The translations under genes were made by a program, and so were the position numbers. The notes under the pieces were generated by a model, which saw nothing but the letters and a program-made list of their open reading frames with translations, ran no database searches and had not been told where the DNA came from. Shown piece after piece: positions 1-8,207 of a stretch of DNA of 16,709 nt (its first letter is position 1; each line of letters opens with the position of its first letter). The DNA lies in the NCBI GenBank assembly GCA_902984215.1, contig CADWAF010004689.1:1-16709 (forward strand), in the 5' to 3' direction. This DNA is from Willaertia magna (lineage: Eukaryota; Heterolobosea; Eutetramitea; Acrasida; Naegleriidae).

Positions 1-350
1 AAATTTTTTATAAAATTTTACTGTTTTTAATATTTTTGTTAAAAAAAAGTATAAATTTATATTATTTTATTTTATTTTTTCAAAAACAGTATAATTTTAT
101 ATTATTTTTTAACATTTTTTTACTATTTACAATATTTTATAGTCTAAACTATAATTAATACTTATAATATAAAGCTTGTTATATATAATGTTTTAAAAAA
201 AAGGAATTTTTAAAAAAATTATTTTAAAGTTATTCTAATATTATAATTATTTTTGCAAACATTATGTTTTTTGTATTAAAGAAAAGTTGATTTAATAATT
301 ATTTTAATTAATTATTTAAATTCAAAATAAATAGGGAACACTAACAGAAG
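1..350. other. AT-rich intergenic flank, no gene seen
   Basis: This stretch is almost entirely A and T, with many stops in all frames and no gene, tRNA box or structured RNA that I can recognise. Its right end must hold the 3' untranslated region of the minus-strand kinase gene, whose TAA stop sits inside an AATAAA hexamer that could also serve as a polyadenylation signal. An imperfect direct repeat of 23 bases lies at 48-70 and 88-110. It is probably low-complexity sequence rather than a functional element. Confidence 0.6.
48..110. repeat. Imperfect 23-base AT-rich direct repeat
   Basis: Two copies of AGTATAAxTTTATATTATTTT start at 48 and 88, a 40-base offset, and agree at about 21 of 23 positions. 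Between and around them are runs of A and T. In DNA this AT-rich such a match can arise by slippage or chance, so no function is claimed. Confidence 0.35.
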
Positions 351-1706
351 TTATTGTTTATTAAAAGAATCAACTGGTTTTTTGGTCTGATATTTGAAAC
401 CTTTGAAAGGATTGGAATCAGAATTTTCTTCTTCCTCTTTTAAAACTTCGTCTTCATCTGAAGAAGAATCGTTGTAATTAAAAAAGTTGCATGTATCTGT
501 TTTTGAATTTAATTTCACTTGTATTGGTGGTTTTGTATTTCTAATTAAAGGCCAATTAATTCCAGAGAAAAAAGGATGAGATTTTATATCAGCAATTCCA
601 TGTTCAGACCCTAACCTAGAATCCTTATCTTGAATTAACAATTTAGTTATAAGATCCTTTGCATTCTTACTAACTGGATACATAGTTTTTGAAGGAAATG
701 TAAATTTACCATTAATAATATTGTAAAAAGTATCTCTTTGAGTAGTACCTTTAAAAGGTGTACAACCAAATAACATTTCATAAAGTAAAATTCCACAACA
801 CCAAAAGTCAACTGTCATATTGTGACCTGTTCCTTGAATAATTTCTGGAGATAAATATTCACAAGTGCCAACAAATGAATTAAATTCTTGTAATTGTTTA
901 ATTTCTAATTTAGATTTATCTTGTGATTGAAAAAAAGATTTAACCAAAGTTGGATTTAATGGTTGAGCTGATTGTTTACTTAAATCAAAATCTGTCAGAC
1001 GTATGTGACCTGAATGATGTATTAAAATATTTTCAGGTTTTAAATCTCTATATATAAAACCTAATAAATGTAAGTATTCCAGAGCTAATAATATTTCAGC
1101 AACATAAAAAGCAACAGTTGCTTCAGGTAAACATTTTCCAGGTTGTCTCTTAAGAAAATGAAAGAATTCACCTCCACTGCAATATTCTAATATAAAATAA
1201 ATTCTATCTTTTGATTGGAATGAACAAAACAATGAAGCAATAAATGGGTGATCCATTGTTGCCAATATTTCTCTTTCGGTTAATACTCTTTTTACTTTAT
1301 TTCTTTTAATCATGTCTTCTTTCTTCATTACTTTCATTGCAAAATATAAATCGGGTCTATCCTTTAAATTTACCAAATAAACTTTACCGACATCCCCTTT
1401 TCCAATTAATTTAATTTTATTAAAGGAATTAGGTCCTAATTTTGAATAGTCAATGGTATTATTACTACAATTAGGTTTACTATTTGTATCATTACTATCT
1501 AACTGTGATTGAATCATTTCTTTAGTAACCAATTGTTGAAATGTCTTTTCATCTATTGGCTGTTCATCTTCTTTATGTTCGTTTGCAATCATTTTTTTAT
1601 GCTCTTCTTTCTTTGGGTTTTGAAAAGATAATGGTGATAAATTATCATTCCACCTGTCATAATTAATAATTTTAATTAACACTCTACAACCCTTTCCACT
1701 TATCAT
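351..1706 (-). CDS. AGC-family Ser/Thr protein kinase, Fpk1/Kin82/NRC-2-like (AGCVIII type)
   Basis: Protein of 451 residues from the ATG at 1706; numbering below counts one more, from a TTG at 1709. The kinase domain spans about 96-382: glycine loop GKGDVG (103-108), lysine K126, helix-C glutamate E145, catalytic YRDLKPEN (220-227), DFD in place of DFG (240-242), GTCEYLSPE (281-289). DFD, the GKGDVGKVYLV start and an insert of about 35 residues before the activation segment mark the AGCVIII group of phototropin-like and fungal Fpk1/NRC-2 kinases. Fungal Fpk1 activates plasma-membrane phospholipid flippases; the same role here is inference. S278 sits at the usual PDK1 site. The tail has NTKPPI and a hydrophobic-motif-like FKGFKY (435-440) with Lys at the phosphosite position. 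The start is uncertain: ATGs at 1716 (short frame), 1706 and 1592 compete, and the 1592 ATG has the A-rich context common in this window. All keep the kinase domain whole. Confidence 0.9.
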   Translation of the reverse strand: MISGKGCRVLIKIINYDRWNDNLSPLSFQNPKKEEHKKMIANEHKEDEQPIDEKTFQQLVTKEMIQSQLDSNDTNSKPNCSNNTIDYSKLGPNSFNKIKLIGKGDVGKVYLVNLKDRPDLYFAMKVMKKEDMIKRNKVKRVLTEREILATMDHPFIASLFCSFQSKDRIYFILEYCSGGEFFHFLKRQPGKCLPEATVAFYVAEILLALEYLHLLGFIYRDLKPENILIHHSGHIRLTDFDLSKQSAQPLNPTLVKSFFQSQDKSKLEIKQLQEFNSFVGTCEYLSPEIIQGTGHNMTVDFWCCGILLYEMLFGCTPFKGTTQRDTFYNIINGKFTFPSKTMYPVSKNAKDLITKLLIQDKDSRLGSEHGIADIKSHPFFSGINWPLIRNTKPPIQVKLNSKTDTCNFFNYNDSSSDEDEVLKEEEENSDSNPFKGFKYQTKKPVDSFNKQ

Positions 1707-1716
1707 CAATAGCCAT
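1684..1716 (-). other. Possible upstream ORF or first exon of the AGC kinase
   Basis: An ATG at 1716 opens a ten-codon frame (MAIDDKWKGL, then TAG) that overlaps the 1706 start of the kinase in another frame. It is either a translation-dampening upstream ORF or a first exon: removing a 37-base AT-rich stretch ending in ATGACAG would join it in frame to WNDNLSP of the kinase, but the donor would be the poor GTTGTA. Neither reading is proven. Confidence 0.25.
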
Positions 1717-1819
1717 GTTCCTCCTTAAGAAGCAAACAAGAAAAGGAAGAAAAACTCGTGTCGTTATTACCCTTGGCAAAGTATTATTACGTTACCTTTT
1801 TAAAAAAGTGTAAAAAATA
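1707..1819. promoter_or_regulatory. Divergent promoter spacer
   Basis: About 110 bases separate the start codons of the minus-strand AGC kinase and the plus-strand glycosyltransferase-like gene, so both promoters must lie here or reach into the 5' coding ends. The stretch is richer in G and C than the neighbouring flank (for example around 1755-1795) and ends in an A-rich tract just before the ATG at 1820. I see no TATA box or known factor site with confidence. Confidence 0.5.
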
Positions 1820-3676
1820 ATGAATAGTCTCTATAGGTTATTGTTAATTCTTGGTCTACTTGTTTTTCTGTTTATTGGAGCTAATGTAATCTACCTTGTA
1901 ACAAGAAAGAATAATGGATTAAATAATAATAATAGTGGCAGTACGATAGGTTTGATTGATAAAATAATTGGAAGAAATAAACAAACAAACCCATCGGAAA
2001 GTAATATTAATGAAAACAGTAAAGAAAGTAAAACACCTACTTATAAAGGTTTGGCTAATAATCAAATAATAATAGATAAGCAAGATTTATTAAATTTACA
2101 ACAACAAGTTCAAACCTGTAAACAAATTAATCATTTTACAATTGTTTTAATAAATACAGGCGGAGAAGTACATAAACAAATTAGAACATTAGTTGGAAGT
2201 ATTCATAGATTTCATGAATATGAATTATTAATATATGTTTATGGATTAGATTTAAATGAAGCAACAAAGAATGAAATTTATTTATGGAAGAATGTAGAAT
2301 TTTGGGATATTAAAGAATTATATTCTGCATCTAATAATATTGATAGAGAAGAGAAAATTGGAATTAAATATTGGAAAGCATTAGTATTTAAACATTCATC
2401 AGAAAGATTAGGAAAATTTGTTTATATTCAACCAGGATATTATTTAACCAATAAATTAAATATTAATGGAATTGAAGAATATTTAGAAAGATATGGTAGT
2501 TTCTATATGTCACCGTTATGTAATGATAATATTGATATTTCTATGGAAAGACATTTAGAAATAACTACAAGTGTAGATGTTGCATTCCATGGAATGAAAT
2601 ATAATTCATTTGCTTATTCAAATGTTTATATACCTTTATTTGAATGTTCTAGATTTAAATGTCCAACATCACGAATGAAAGCAACTCATATTGAAAATTA
2701 TTCAAAATTATCTGATGATCAAAGTAAAGCAATTAAATGTCAAGATTCAACTAAATTAGCACCAATGTTGAGTACTAATGCCCCAAGTGAAAGTGCTTGT
2801 TATATCATAATGAGAGATGATTTTATTCTTAGTCCAGCTCAGTTGCCTGGCTATCCTCAGAAATCATGGGTGGCATTTGACGTCAAGGAAGATAAAACAG
2901 GTATTATTAAACAACCTAATGATGATAGAATTCATATTGCTTTTGGTGTCCCAACAACATCTAAAGGTCATAAGCATTTACATGAAAATCCAATTTTTAA
3001 AGTTTTTATTCCAGCCTTAAAGAATACTATTCCAAAGAAGGATAGTGAAGAAGGAAAGAAATATTTATATAAATTATATTTAGCAATAGATCGTAGCGAT
3101 CCATTATACGATAATCAAGATATTCAAAAACAATTTAAGGAACGTGTATTATCTGAGATGAGTGAATATCCATTTGTATTTCAAATTATTAGAGTCATTA
3201 ATTCTCATGGTTGGGTACCAATGTTATGGAATGCTGTATTCCAACATTCAATAGATGATGGAGCTGATTACTTTTATCAATTAAATGATGACGTTTCGTT
3301 TAAGACTAAGGATTGGACAAGGATTTTAATTAATAGACTTGTTAATAACCCTTTAAGAAGTAATTTAGGCGTAACTGGTCCAACAGATGAAGGTAATAGA
3401 AGTATTTTCACTCAAGCATTTGTTCATCGTACGCATAATGAAATATTTGGTTATTTCTATCCTTATGTTTTTAAGAATTGGTATAGTGACGACTGGATAT
3501 CTTTAGTTTATAGAGACCATAATTCTTACTTCAAAGATACCACTGTTATGGTTCATAATTCTCAAACATTTGGTACTAGATATGATGTTTGTGATGCTAA
3601 CGGTAAAGAAAATTTACACAAAGTATTGCACACATCTAAATTAAGAATTAATGAGTGGCTTTCCATCCCTAAATAA
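1820..3676 (+). CDS. Type II membrane glycosyltransferase-like protein, two GT-A-like domains
   Basis: Protein of 618 residues. A hydrophobic helix at about 5-27 with a short N-terminal tail, then an Asn/Ser-rich stem (30-100), is the layout of Golgi type II glycosyltransferases. Residues 104-330 begin with a beta strand (HFTIVLINTGG) and hold YIQPGYYL (203-210), where related transferase families have an aspartate-bearing YxDAG-like motif. Residues 370-610 begin IHIAFGVPTTSKG, carry the acidic LAIDRSDPLYD (421-431), and have YQLNDDV (486-492), a DxD-like metal and nucleotide-sugar site, followed by VTGPTDEGN and an acidic YSDDW (555-559). The second half is thus the likely catalytic unit and the first looks degenerate. 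Donor, acceptor and linkage cannot be told from the sequence. The start has the usual A-rich context. The gene diverges from the kinase and converges on the receptor-like kinase. The glycosyltransferase class is well supported, the exact family is not. Confidence 0.75.
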   Translation: MNSLYRLLLILGLLVFLFIGANVIYLVTRKNNGLNNNNSGSTIGLIDKIIGRNKQTNPSESNINENSKESKTPTYKGLANNQIIIDKQDLLNLQQQVQTCKQINHFTIVLINTGGEVHKQIRTLVGSIHRFHEYELLIYVYGLDLNEATKNEIYLWKNVEFWDIKELYSASNNIDREEKIGIKYWKALVFKHSSERLGKFVYIQPGYYLTNKLNINGIEEYLERYGSFYMSPLCNDNIDISMERHLEITTSVDVAFHGMKYNSFAYSNVYIPLFECSRFKCPTSRMKATHIENYSKLSDDQSKAIKCQDSTKLAPMLSTNAPSESACYIIMRDDFILSPAQLPGYPQKSWVAFDVKEDKTGIIKQPNDDRIHIAFGVPTTSKGHKHLHENPIFKVFIPALKNTIPKKDSEEGKKYLYKLYLAIDRSDPLYDNQDIQKQFKERVLSEMSEYPFVFQIIRVINSHGWVPMLWNAVFQHSIDDGADYFYQLNDDVSFKTKDWTRILINRLVNNPLRSNLGVTGPTDEGNRSIFTQAFVHRTHNEIFGYFYPYVFKNWYSDDWISLVYRDHNSYFKDTTVMVHNSQTFGTRYDVCDANGKENLHKVLHTSKLRINEWLSIPK

Positions 3677-3710
3677 TTTTTGTAAATTATAAAATTTTGA
3701 GGAAATTTAT
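3677..3710. terminator. 34-base convergent 3' spacer
   Basis: Only 34 bases separate the stop codons of the plus-strand glycosyltransferase-like gene and the minus-strand receptor-like kinase. The spacer is AT-rich. An AATAAA lies at the minus-strand gene's stop region (TATAAATAAAT on that strand). Both transcripts must end within or beyond it, so their 3' ends probably overlap as antisense pairs. Confidence 0.5.
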
Positions 3711-6071
3711 TTATATACACATATGTTTAATTGCACAAGCATCCCATCTTTCTTCAGGCAAACACTTTAACATTAGTAATATCGAGTCTGTCAAATAATC
3801 ATCAAAATCATAAACTTTCTTCATATTCGCCTTTAACTCTTCATGAACCTGTTTTTCTTTTGTGAAATCTGGCAGCCCGTCCATGCCTTTAAATTTCTCA
3901 GTAATTTTTGTTGTAAAGTCACAAGACAATATTTGATATAAAGTACAACCCAAAGACCAAATGTCAGAAGCAAATGATAATTTTCCAGTACCAAACAAAA
4001 TTTCAGGAGCAATGTACAACTCTGTGCCAACAACCCCTGTTTTTTCTTCTTTTCCATTCTTTTTGACACTTTCACCAAAATCACCAATCGCAACTTCAAT
4101 CCATTCATTCTCTATATCCAAATCATCAACAAATATATTGCCTGGTTTTAAGTCATTATGAATAATTGATTTTGTGTTATGAAGATAATCCAGTGCACTT
4201 CCCAATTGTCTAATCATTGTGACAATCAACTTTTTAGAAAATAATAAATCAGTCCTTTTCTCCATTACAGATTTCAAGTCACCATATTGATAATAATGCA
4301 TTGTAAAACAAACAGAATGAAGACTTGGACAAGGGAAAACGTCAAAAATTGAAATAATATTGCTATGTTTACATTCCAACATTCTTAATCCTTCTTCTCT
4401 TACTTTTCTAATTGATTCTTCGTCATCTGCAAGTAAAGAGATAGATTTAATTGCCACTTGCTCTTTAGTTCTTTCGTCAATTGCCAGAAACACAGACGCA
4501 AAGCTACCTCTTCCAATAAAGCTTACTACTTTGTATCTCTCCTTTAGTTTGTCACTAATGTCATCTATCATTGATTGAATATAGGAAGCATCTTCTTCAG
4601 AACTGCCTCTTCTCATTTCTGTATGGTAACTTTCTATGGCACTTGCTACATTATATTCGAGGCCTGAATCTTGTTTATATAATACACCACCATTGTCTAC
4701 TACAATTTCTTTTTCAGTTTGACTAGCTGTATTTACGTCCAAACAAAAAGAACTTTGTTTGTCTACATTTAACTCGCATGCCCCGCTCTTGCTATTTAAA
4801 TACTTAGCTAAAAAGCTTGTTTTTAAACTTGATATCTTGTCCTCTAACTTAGGACTCTTCATTACAGGTGTTGATAAAACAGGAGTGTTAGTTAATGAAC
4901 TATTCTTATTTAATTCGTTCTGTTCTGGGGTAACAATAATTTGAACGTTGCTATTAAACCCTCTTTGTACCTCGTTCTTGATTCGTTGAATTTGTGGATT
5001 TTCTTCAATTTGAATGTCATTATCTGCATTTGAAGATGCTGCATCAGAATAATTCTTTAAACTTAGATATAAATATTTATCTAATTCACTCTCCAATGTT
5101 TTATGTTTTTTAAGGAAGCAAACATACATTGTTAAGACTGTGAGAGAACCAATACACATCATTCCCAAACAAACAATTCCACCAACAACACCTAAAGCAA
5201 TTGCTGAACCTACCCCATAAGTGCCTTCTACCTTACTAGTACTGGCATTTGTCTTAATCACCCTAATTTTATAACCACATGAATCTTTACAACCTGACAT
5301 TTGTACAACAATGTAAATTGATGTGGCTGGGAAGAGCATTGCTTGCAAAGGGACTACTGCTTTTGAAACTGATTTTGTAGGATCTGAAGGATTTTGAAAA
5401 ACAGTTCTTTGTTGAATATCATAGTTTTCTGTTGGTGTGGCTTTTCTATTTACACCAACGAACAAATCCAAATATTCTAAACTATTTGAATCGGTTGTAA
5501 TTTCAATTCCAAATCTATCTGTTGATAAATCTACACCTTTAATTCTATCAAAGCAATTGGCGCAAAAATAATAATCTGACTGAAAGGCAGGTGTTTCAAA
5601 GGAGAGTTGTCCATCAAAAGTTAAATTTTTGTAAAGTTGTGACACAGATATTTTATAAAATTCAATATTTGAGGCAGATGGATTGTAAATCACAAATTGA
5701 TATTTCTGGTCATATTTTGCAAATCTATATTCATCTACATCATAAATTTTACTACCAACGGTTGCTATAGTAGAAAAAGTAGAGGGTAGAGTGGTTTGAT
5801 TTAAGTCATTAATATTACTAAGGGGAATGTACCCTATTAAATAATCTGATTGATTTGTTTGAAAACCAAATCTCCAGTAACCATATCCAAATTCAAAATT
5901 AAAGAAACGTTTTGCTGGCAATCCAATAAATGTGCCTTGTGTAACTGCTCTTTTGACTGGGAATTGAACAGAAGTCTTAATAACCCCCAACTGTGTTTGA
6001 TCAGCTAATTTACAATAATGTACAAGTACAACGTAAAAAACAATAAATAAAATTAAAGTCAACCTCTTCAT
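3711..6071 (-). CDS. Single-pass receptor-like Ser/Thr protein kinase with novel ectodomain
   Basis: Protein of 786 residues. Residues 1-20 form a signal peptide (MKRL then a hydrophobic run). Residues 21-285 are an extracellular region rich in aromatic residues and N-glycosylation sequons, with cysteine pairs at 170/173 and 261/265; I recognise no known domain in it. A membrane helix at about 287-319 is followed by KKHK (stop-transfer). A Ser/Thr-rich linker (320-510) leads to the kinase domain (513-782): GRGSFASV (520-527), K542, helix-C E560, HNDLKPGN (638-645), DFG (664-666), GTELYIAPE (682-690), DIW (703-705), R775. The catalytic HRD is HND, so this is a non-RD kinase that may not need activation-loop phosphorylation. 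The C-lobe ends soon after the conserved Arg but appears complete. It probably senses an external ligand at the cell surface; the ligand is unknown. No intron is needed. Confidence 0.88.
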   Translation of the reverse strand: MKRLTLILFIVFYVVLVHYCKLADQTQLGVIKTSVQFPVKRAVTQGTFIGLPAKRFFNFEFGYGYWRFGFQTNQSDYLIGYIPLSNINDLNQTTLPSTFSTIATVGSKIYDVDEYRFAKYDQKYQFVIYNPSASNIEFYKISVSQLYKNLTFDGQLSFETPAFQSDYYFCANCFDRIKGVDLSTDRFGIEITTDSNSLEYLDLFVGVNRKATPTENYDIQQRTVFQNPSDPTKSVSKAVVPLQAMLFPATSIYIVVQMSGCKDSCGYKIRVIKTNASTSKVEGTYGVGSAIALGVVGGIVCLGMMCIGSLTVLTMYVCFLKKHKTLESELDKYLYLSLKNYSDAASSNADNDIQIEENPQIQRIKNEVQRGFNSNVQIIVTPEQNELNKNSSLTNTPVLSTPVMKSPKLEDKISSLKTSFLAKYLNSKSGACELNVDKQSSFCLDVNTASQTEKEIVVDNGGVLYKQDSGLEYNVASAIESYHTEMRRGSSEEDASYIQSMIDDISDKLKERYKVVSFIGRGSFASVFLAIDERTKEQVAIKSISLLADDEESIRKVREEGLRMLECKHSNIISIFDVFPCPSLHSVCFTMHYYQYGDLKSVMEKRTDLLFSKKLIVTMIRQLGSALDYLHNTKSIIHNDLKPGNIFVDDLDIENEWIEVAIGDFGESVKKNGKEEKTGVVGTELYIAPEILFGTGKLSFASDIWSLGCTLYQILSCDFTTKITEKFKGMDGLPDFTKEKQVHEELKANMKKVYDFDDYLTDSILLMLKCLPEERWDACAIKHMCI

Positions 6072-6280
6072 TTGTTTTTTGTTGTGTCTTTAATTTCTTT
6101 GTTTTCTTTTGGTCTGTATTCAAAAATCTGCTGTCATTACTTTTTGTGCAAACAATATTAATCGCAATTCCTTCCTTTTTCAATAATAAGTATATTTCTT
6201 AATATGAAAGTAAAAGTGATAAATAGTTGTAATAATACTTATTCCATTTAATCATTCATCTAAAATACAAAATATTACAT

Positions 6281-7562
6281 TTATTTAAATAATTTGGCCA
6301 CACCATTTTGTTTATATTCAGCTCTGGTCAACCAAGAGATTTCACTAATATTCTTTTCTGCATACATTGCAGCACCTACAACAGCTGAATAAGGATCATT
6401 ACGAGGAAGAATAACCTTAACATTAGCCTTTAAACCGCGTCTCTTTACACAATCATTTAGTTCAGCAACCATTCTTTGTTGTAAAGAATTGAAACAAGTA
6501 TTACCTCCACCAAGAACTACATTTGATAATAAATTATTTAAAACTTTTAAATCTTTTCCAGCAACTTGTTGAGCAAGATCAACTATTAAATCAGGTAAAC
6601 CAACTTCACCTACTATTCCTGCTAAACTAGGTTCAAATAATACTTCAGGAACTAAAAAACATTCTTTATCTAAAGTTAATTTATCATTTCCAATTTCTAA
6701 ATCTTGTAAAAATTCTTCTGGTTGTTTTTGTAATAATTCAAATTCTGCCTTTAAATTAGCACATACATATGCCATCTCTGTCTTTACATGTTGTGCAATT
6801 CTATATTCATCAGTTGGATCTAAGGCATAACCTGATCGACTTAATTGTGAAACTACAAATTTTGTTAAATCTAAACCAGCGACTGGGAATTTTCTTGTTA
6901 ATTGATAATGAATTTTACCATCTACAATTGGTGTTACATAAGTTAATGAACTACCACTCTCTACAGCTAATCCAGTATTAGATTGTGTATTTCTAAATGT
7001 TAATACAGAAGGTAATTCAATTGATAAATGTTTTACCTTAAAGATTTCAAACATTAATTCAGCAACACTTTCAATTTGATCATTTGGCATGAAAATACCT
7101 GCTAATCCTATAACAACAGGATACATTGAAGGATCTTTAACATTTACTAATGAAAAGGCATGAGAAATAATAGCTTCTAATTGTTCCCAATCCATTATCA
7201 ATCCTCTTTGAATTGGATATCTTAAACTCCATATATCTTCATCTTTTGTTTGTTTTTTACCTTTACGAACTCTTTTTTGTGCATTTTCTCCAACTTCAAA
7301 AATAGTTTTTGTGTTTTTATCTTTTTTTTGATTATTATTGAATGCTACCACAGTCGGAAAGGTATGATAATCTTCTTCTTTATCTGACATTACAACTTTT
7401 GTTTCCTAATGTTATATAATTAATATTAATAATTGTGTTAAGATTACTTACAAATGCACCTAAATCAATTATAATTGCTGGTCCAGTAACATCACTTGTT
7501 GCAACTGGTGCTTTTGTGACTGTTGGAGGTGTGGAAGATGTTGTACGTTTTGGTGGTGGCAT
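6281..7562 (-). CDS. Divergent actin-related protein (two exons)
   Basis: Exon 1 is 7562-7452 and exon 2 is 7405-6281, joined in phase 0 to give 411 residues. The start is the ATG at 7562. Exon 1 carries a Pro/Thr-rich head and PAIIIDLGAF (29-37), the first phosphate strand of the actin fold. Exon 2 continues with FEVGENAQ and LRYPIQRG (actin VGDEAQ and LKYPIEHG), PSVLTF (169-174), VESGSSLTY (185-193), VVLGGGNT (333-340) and a C-terminal SWLTRAEYKQNG like actin ISKQEYDESG. A gapless match to actin 133-168 shows P169 at Gln137, E186 at Asp154, S189 at Asp157 and Y193 at His161, so the residues that bind Mg-water and drive ATP hydrolysis are all changed. The length is near the actin family norm, with a basic Lys-rich insert (62-92) around the DNase-loop region. 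It is not a conventional actin. I cannot place it in Arp1-11; an orphan ARP is the best name. Confidence 0.85.
7406..7451 (-). other. Spliceosomal intron of the actin-related gene
   Basis: 46 bases, donor GTAAGT and acceptor ACATTAG, AT-rich, phase 0. Splicing joins DLGAF to ETKVVMSDKEED and so restores the continuity of the actin N-terminal strand with the rest of the fold. Read-through meets a stop soon after the exon 2 boundary frame is lost. Confidence 0.85.
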
Positions 7563-7859
7563 TGCTTGTTGTCAATAATAACTTATTTTTTATTATTTGG
7601 ATTAGTTGCAATTTGACAAGTTTTAACATCTGTCGCAAGGTGAAGAGGCTTTGTCAAATAAGATGCCAAACAATTCCGATCAAATTGGTGGTTTATCCAG
7701 ATTGCCAATATTGATCTAAGACAGCCGTGGTTGTTAAACAATGAGGAGAAGAATGAAATGTAGATTCGGATTGATATTGTTAACATAAGAGAAACTAGCA
7801 ATTCCACTTGTTGTAAATCTTAATAGAAATAATATATTGTTTGACAATGAAATAAAAAA
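7563..7859. promoter_or_regulatory. Divergent spacer between actin-related and LYR genes
   Basis: This 297-base spacer holds the promoters of two divergent genes. It is unusually balanced in base composition at about 7620-7740 compared with the AT-rich edges. A small open frame there (7627-7719, with an ATG at 7663, ending LSRLPILI) has coding-like codons but no family I recognise and no clear splice to either neighbour. I do not call it a gene. No tRNA B box or TATA box is evident. Confidence 0.45.
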
Positions 7860-8114
7860 ATGAATAATAAACATAGAATGGAAGTTCTTTCTCTCTATCG
7901 GAATCTTTTAAAAAGTATGAGGTATTATCCTAGTATTAGAAAAGAAGGGATGATGAAAGCAATAAAAGAAGAGTTTAGAGAATATAAAAACGAAACAGAC
8001 CCTAATAAATTAAAATCAAAACTAGGAGAAGCAGAAGGAGGGTTGGAAAGATTAAAACAATATAGTAAATTGAGTAAAGACAGCACAAGGGGAAAGTCAA
8101 CGTTTAATGTCTAA
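7860..8114 (+). CDS. LYR-motif protein (Complex1_LYR family), probably mitochondrial
   Basis: An 84-residue protein. The LYR tripeptide at 12-14 sits in EVLSLYRNLLKSMRYYPS, followed by a basic helix and the conserved Phe F39 in EEFREYKNETD, then a third helix ending GLERLKQY (61-68). This is the three-helix LYR fold, and the length is typical. LYR proteins bind the mitochondrial acyl carrier protein and act as subunits or assembly factors for Fe-S cluster biogenesis, respiratory complexes or electron-transfer flavoprotein. The spacing and the FRE/D pattern recall the LYRM4/LYRM5 type, but I cannot choose between them. There is no obvious long targeting sequence, as is common for these small proteins. 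The A-rich tract directly before the ATG supports the start. A second Met at residue 7 is possible. No intron. Confidence 0.85.
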   Translation: MNNKHRMEVLSLYRNLLKSMRYYPSIRKEGMMKAIKEEFREYKNETDPNKLKSKLGEAEGGLERLKQYSKLSKDSTRGKSTFNV

Positions 8115-8139
8115 TGATTTAAATTTTGAAATAATTGTC

Positions 8140-8155
8140 TGAGGAATTCGCCTCA
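8140..8155. repeat. Short inverted repeat before the GTPase gene
   Basis: TGAGG and CCTCA form a 5-base stem around a 6-base loop in the 93-base spacer between the LYR and GTPase genes. A copy of AATTGTC stands on each side, at about 8133 and 8164. It could be a factor site or a 3'-end hairpin; it is short enough to be chance. Confidence 0.2.
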
Positions 8156-8207
8156 AAAACCTATCAATTGTCAAATGTAAATAACTCAACAAAATAAAGA
8201 AAAAAAA

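Noticed and set aside
3833..4578. Open frames on both strands inside the receptor-like kinase gene
   Set aside because: They overlap a well-supported kinase domain in other frames and encode no recognisable family.
7620..7740. tRNA gene in the divergent spacer
   Set aside because: No B-box (GGTTCGAATCC-like) sequence and no cloverleaf pairing could be made.
7583..7807. 74-codon minus-strand frame upstream of the actin-related gene
   Set aside because: No family resemblance, it lies wholly in the divergent spacer, and its composition does not look like that of the neighbouring genes.
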